DNA from: Streptomyces cahuitamycinicus
Lineage (GTDB): Bacteria > Actinomycetota > Actinomycetes > Streptomycetales > Streptomycetaceae
Direction of reading: 5' to 3'
DNA: 64,000 bases
NCBI RefSeq assembly: GCF_002891435.1
Contig: NZ_POUC01000001.1
Span: forward strand, 1 to 64,000
Below, piece after piece: positions 62,877 to 64,000 of the stretch. Below the pieces are notes generated by a model that was not told the DNA's origin, searched no databases, and was given only the letters and a program-made list of their open reading frames with translations. A program made the translations under genes and the position numbers. How positions within the stretch are numbered: the stretch's first letter is position 1; each line of letters opens with the position of its first letter.

Positions 62877-63956
62877 ATGGGCGACAGCGGCAGCCTCGCC
62901 GGTGCCTACAGCGACGACAGCGTGCTCTTCCGGGTCCTGAAGCACCTCGGCTGGGGCGACCTGGCCAACATCGGCTACTTCACGCTGCCCACCCTTCCGG
63001 TCGCGGCCCTGGCGGGGCCGGTGTTCTTCCAGCGCCGTCTGGCCCGCCGGTCGCTGGGACTGCTGAATGCCCGGCCCGGGCAGCTCGTCCTGGATGCCGG
63101 GTGCGGTCGCGGTGACACCACGGCGCGGCTCGGCGCCGCCGGATGCCGGGCACTGGGGGTGGACATCCAGCCCTCGCAGATCGACCGGGCCCGTCGCCGC
63201 TTCGGCAGCCGCTCAGGCGCGCGCTTCGCCGTCGCCGACGCGACGGCTCTGCCACGGCAGGCGGCGGACATTCCGCTCCAGGACGGCTCCTTCGATTGCG
63301 TGCACTGCCTGGAAGCCGCCTTTCACTTCGGCCATGAAGGCCGTGAGTCGTTCCTGAGCGACAGCTTCCGACTGCTGCGCCCCGGCGGGCGGCTCGTCCT
63401 CGTGGACGTCACGTCCCGCATGGATCAGCCGATGGAGACCCTCGACCCGAACGGCCTCGTACGCCGCACCTGGCGCTTCGACGACATCGAACCGTGCGAG
63501 CGGTACCCACTGATGGCATCCGCCGCCGGCTTCGGCACGTACCGGATCCTCGACTGGACGACTCCCGTGCTCCACAGGGCGGCCGAACTCTCCGCCCTGT
63601 TCGCCCGCTTCGCGTCCACCCGGGCCGGCCGACGGGCCCTGTGCGTGCGGTGGCCCGGCCTGAGGGAGCTCGACGCCCGCGAGTGGGACGAGGTCATCGC
63701 CGTCGTCCGGGCTCACCAGGCCATCGGGCGCGTCACGCGCTACACGGCGTACGTCTTCGGTAAACCCGCCCGGGAAACCGGGCGGGGCGCTCGCCGTACG
63801 GTGGGGAGGGCGGGAGGCTGCTCCAGCACGACGTGGACACCCATTGCGTCATGGGACCGAGCGCACGCCAAGGACGCACTGAGCGGCAGCAGGAGCACCT
63901 GGGACCGGAACGGACGCGCCAACGCATCGGGTTCAGCCGCCCGGGTGGCCTCTTGA
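62877..63956 (+). CDS. class I SAM-dependent methyltransferase
   Basis: A 359-residue methyltransferase. SAM motif I reads LVLDAGCGRGDTTARLG at about residues 70-85, with GVDIQPSQIDRARRRFG (motif II) and LLRPGGRLVLVDV (post-III). The layout is like cyclopropane/sterol-type C-methyltransferases such as UbiE/Erg6-like enzymes that act on small molecules. The domain ends near AYVFGKP; the last ~50 residues (TGRGARRTVGR...) are low-complexity and may be non-native read-through. ATG 62877 has AGGGGG upstream. Substrate unknown. Confidence 0.82.
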   Translation: MGDSGSLAGAYSDDSVLFRVLKHLGWGDLANIGYFTLPTLPVAALAGPVFFQRRLARRSLGLLNARPGQLVLDAGCGRGDTTARLGAAGCRALGVDIQPSQIDRARRRFGSRSGARFAVADATALPRQAADIPLQDGSFDCVHCLEAAFHFGHEGRESFLSDSFRLLRPGGRLVLVDVTSRMDQPMETLDPNGLVRRTWRFDDIEPCERYPLMASAAGFGTYRILDWTTPVLHRAAELSALFARFASTRAGRRALCVRWPGLRELDAREWDEVIAVVRAHQAIGRVTRYTAYVFGKPARETGRGARRTVGRAGGCSSTTWTPIASWDRAHAKDALSGSRSTWDRNGRANASGSAARVAS

Positions 63957-64000
63957 CCGATCATCGTGCTCGCTGCCCCGGAACGACGGGCGACGCGACG

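Overview
The window reads as chromosomal DNA of a Streptomyces or close relative. It has very high G+C, third codon positions that are nearly always G or C, many GTG starts, ATGA/GTGA stop-start overlaps, Tat and ricin-type secreted proteins, a multi-domain STAND-WD40 protein, and a xylanase whose N-terminus and CBM13 tail look orthologous to S. lividans XlnA. No tRNA, rRNA, CRISPR array, insertion sequence or prophage was recognised. All functional calls come from reading the sequence and recalled family knowledge; no search was run.

Layout. (1) 1-5.2 kb: the 3' part of a STAND-ATPase/WD40 regulator (its start lies before the window) and a membrane fatty-acid desaturase. (2) 5.2-16.2 kb: an amine or amino-acid uptake and catabolism island: a PotABCD-type ABC transporter, an SDR, a type III-fold PLP enzyme of the D-threonine aldolase/D-serine dehydratase family, a RidA imine deaminase preceded by a translationally coupled 29-codon ORF, an FCD-GntR regulator, a HAD hydrolase and a DadA/PuuB-like FAD oxidoreductase. 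Three of its promoters carry the same TTGTCGACNA operator over the -10, and two share the same TTGACA-17-TATGGT core. (3) 16.2-20.7 kb: an arsenic island (flavoprotein monooxygenase, two ArsR regulators, ACR3 pump, ArsC) with a decayed second monooxygenase and a duplicated operator. (4) 20.7-26 kb: arabinoxylan degradation (GH62, GH10 and a CE1-type esterase), with a regulatory region dense in repeats between the divergent GH62 and GH10 genes. (5) 26-41 kb: fused isobutyryl-CoA mutase, an RNase J, an orphan molybdo-flavoenzyme FAD subunit, a gene-poor decayed stretch (32.3-34.0 kb), SDR, dihydrolipoamide dehydrogenase, TetR and MarR regulators, Ku, a DM13 protein and a small membrane protein.

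(6) 41.1-52.6 kb: a cluster that follows, gene for gene, the mycobacterial KstR2 regulon for degrading steroid rings C and D (the HIP pathway): fadA6, kstR2, ipdF, a wrecked fadE30, an enoyl-CoA hydratase, two acyl-CoA dehydrogenase subunits, ipdC, ipdB, ipdA, echA20 and two SDRs. Both divergent promoters carry an ACCAAACRYTTGTTAGG site. Two of its genes have in-frame low-complexity repeat tracts. (7) 52.6-57.6 kb: small secreted proteins, two with a CCTGACA-NN-TGTCAGG palindrome upstream, an alpha/beta hydrolase, and an in-frame chimera of a truncated ABC-F protein and an epoxide hydrolase tail, preceded by a leaderless 7-codon leader peptide (MAFLFFV). (8) 57.8-64 kb: a branched-chain amino-acid-type ABC transporter whose binding protein is convergent to its four other genes, and a methyltransferase.

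The most novel-looking parts are the GntR-controlled catabolic island with its coupled micro-ORF, the HIP cluster with a deleted fadE30 and expanding repeats, and the attenuator-type leader in front of the ABC-F/hydrolase chimera.
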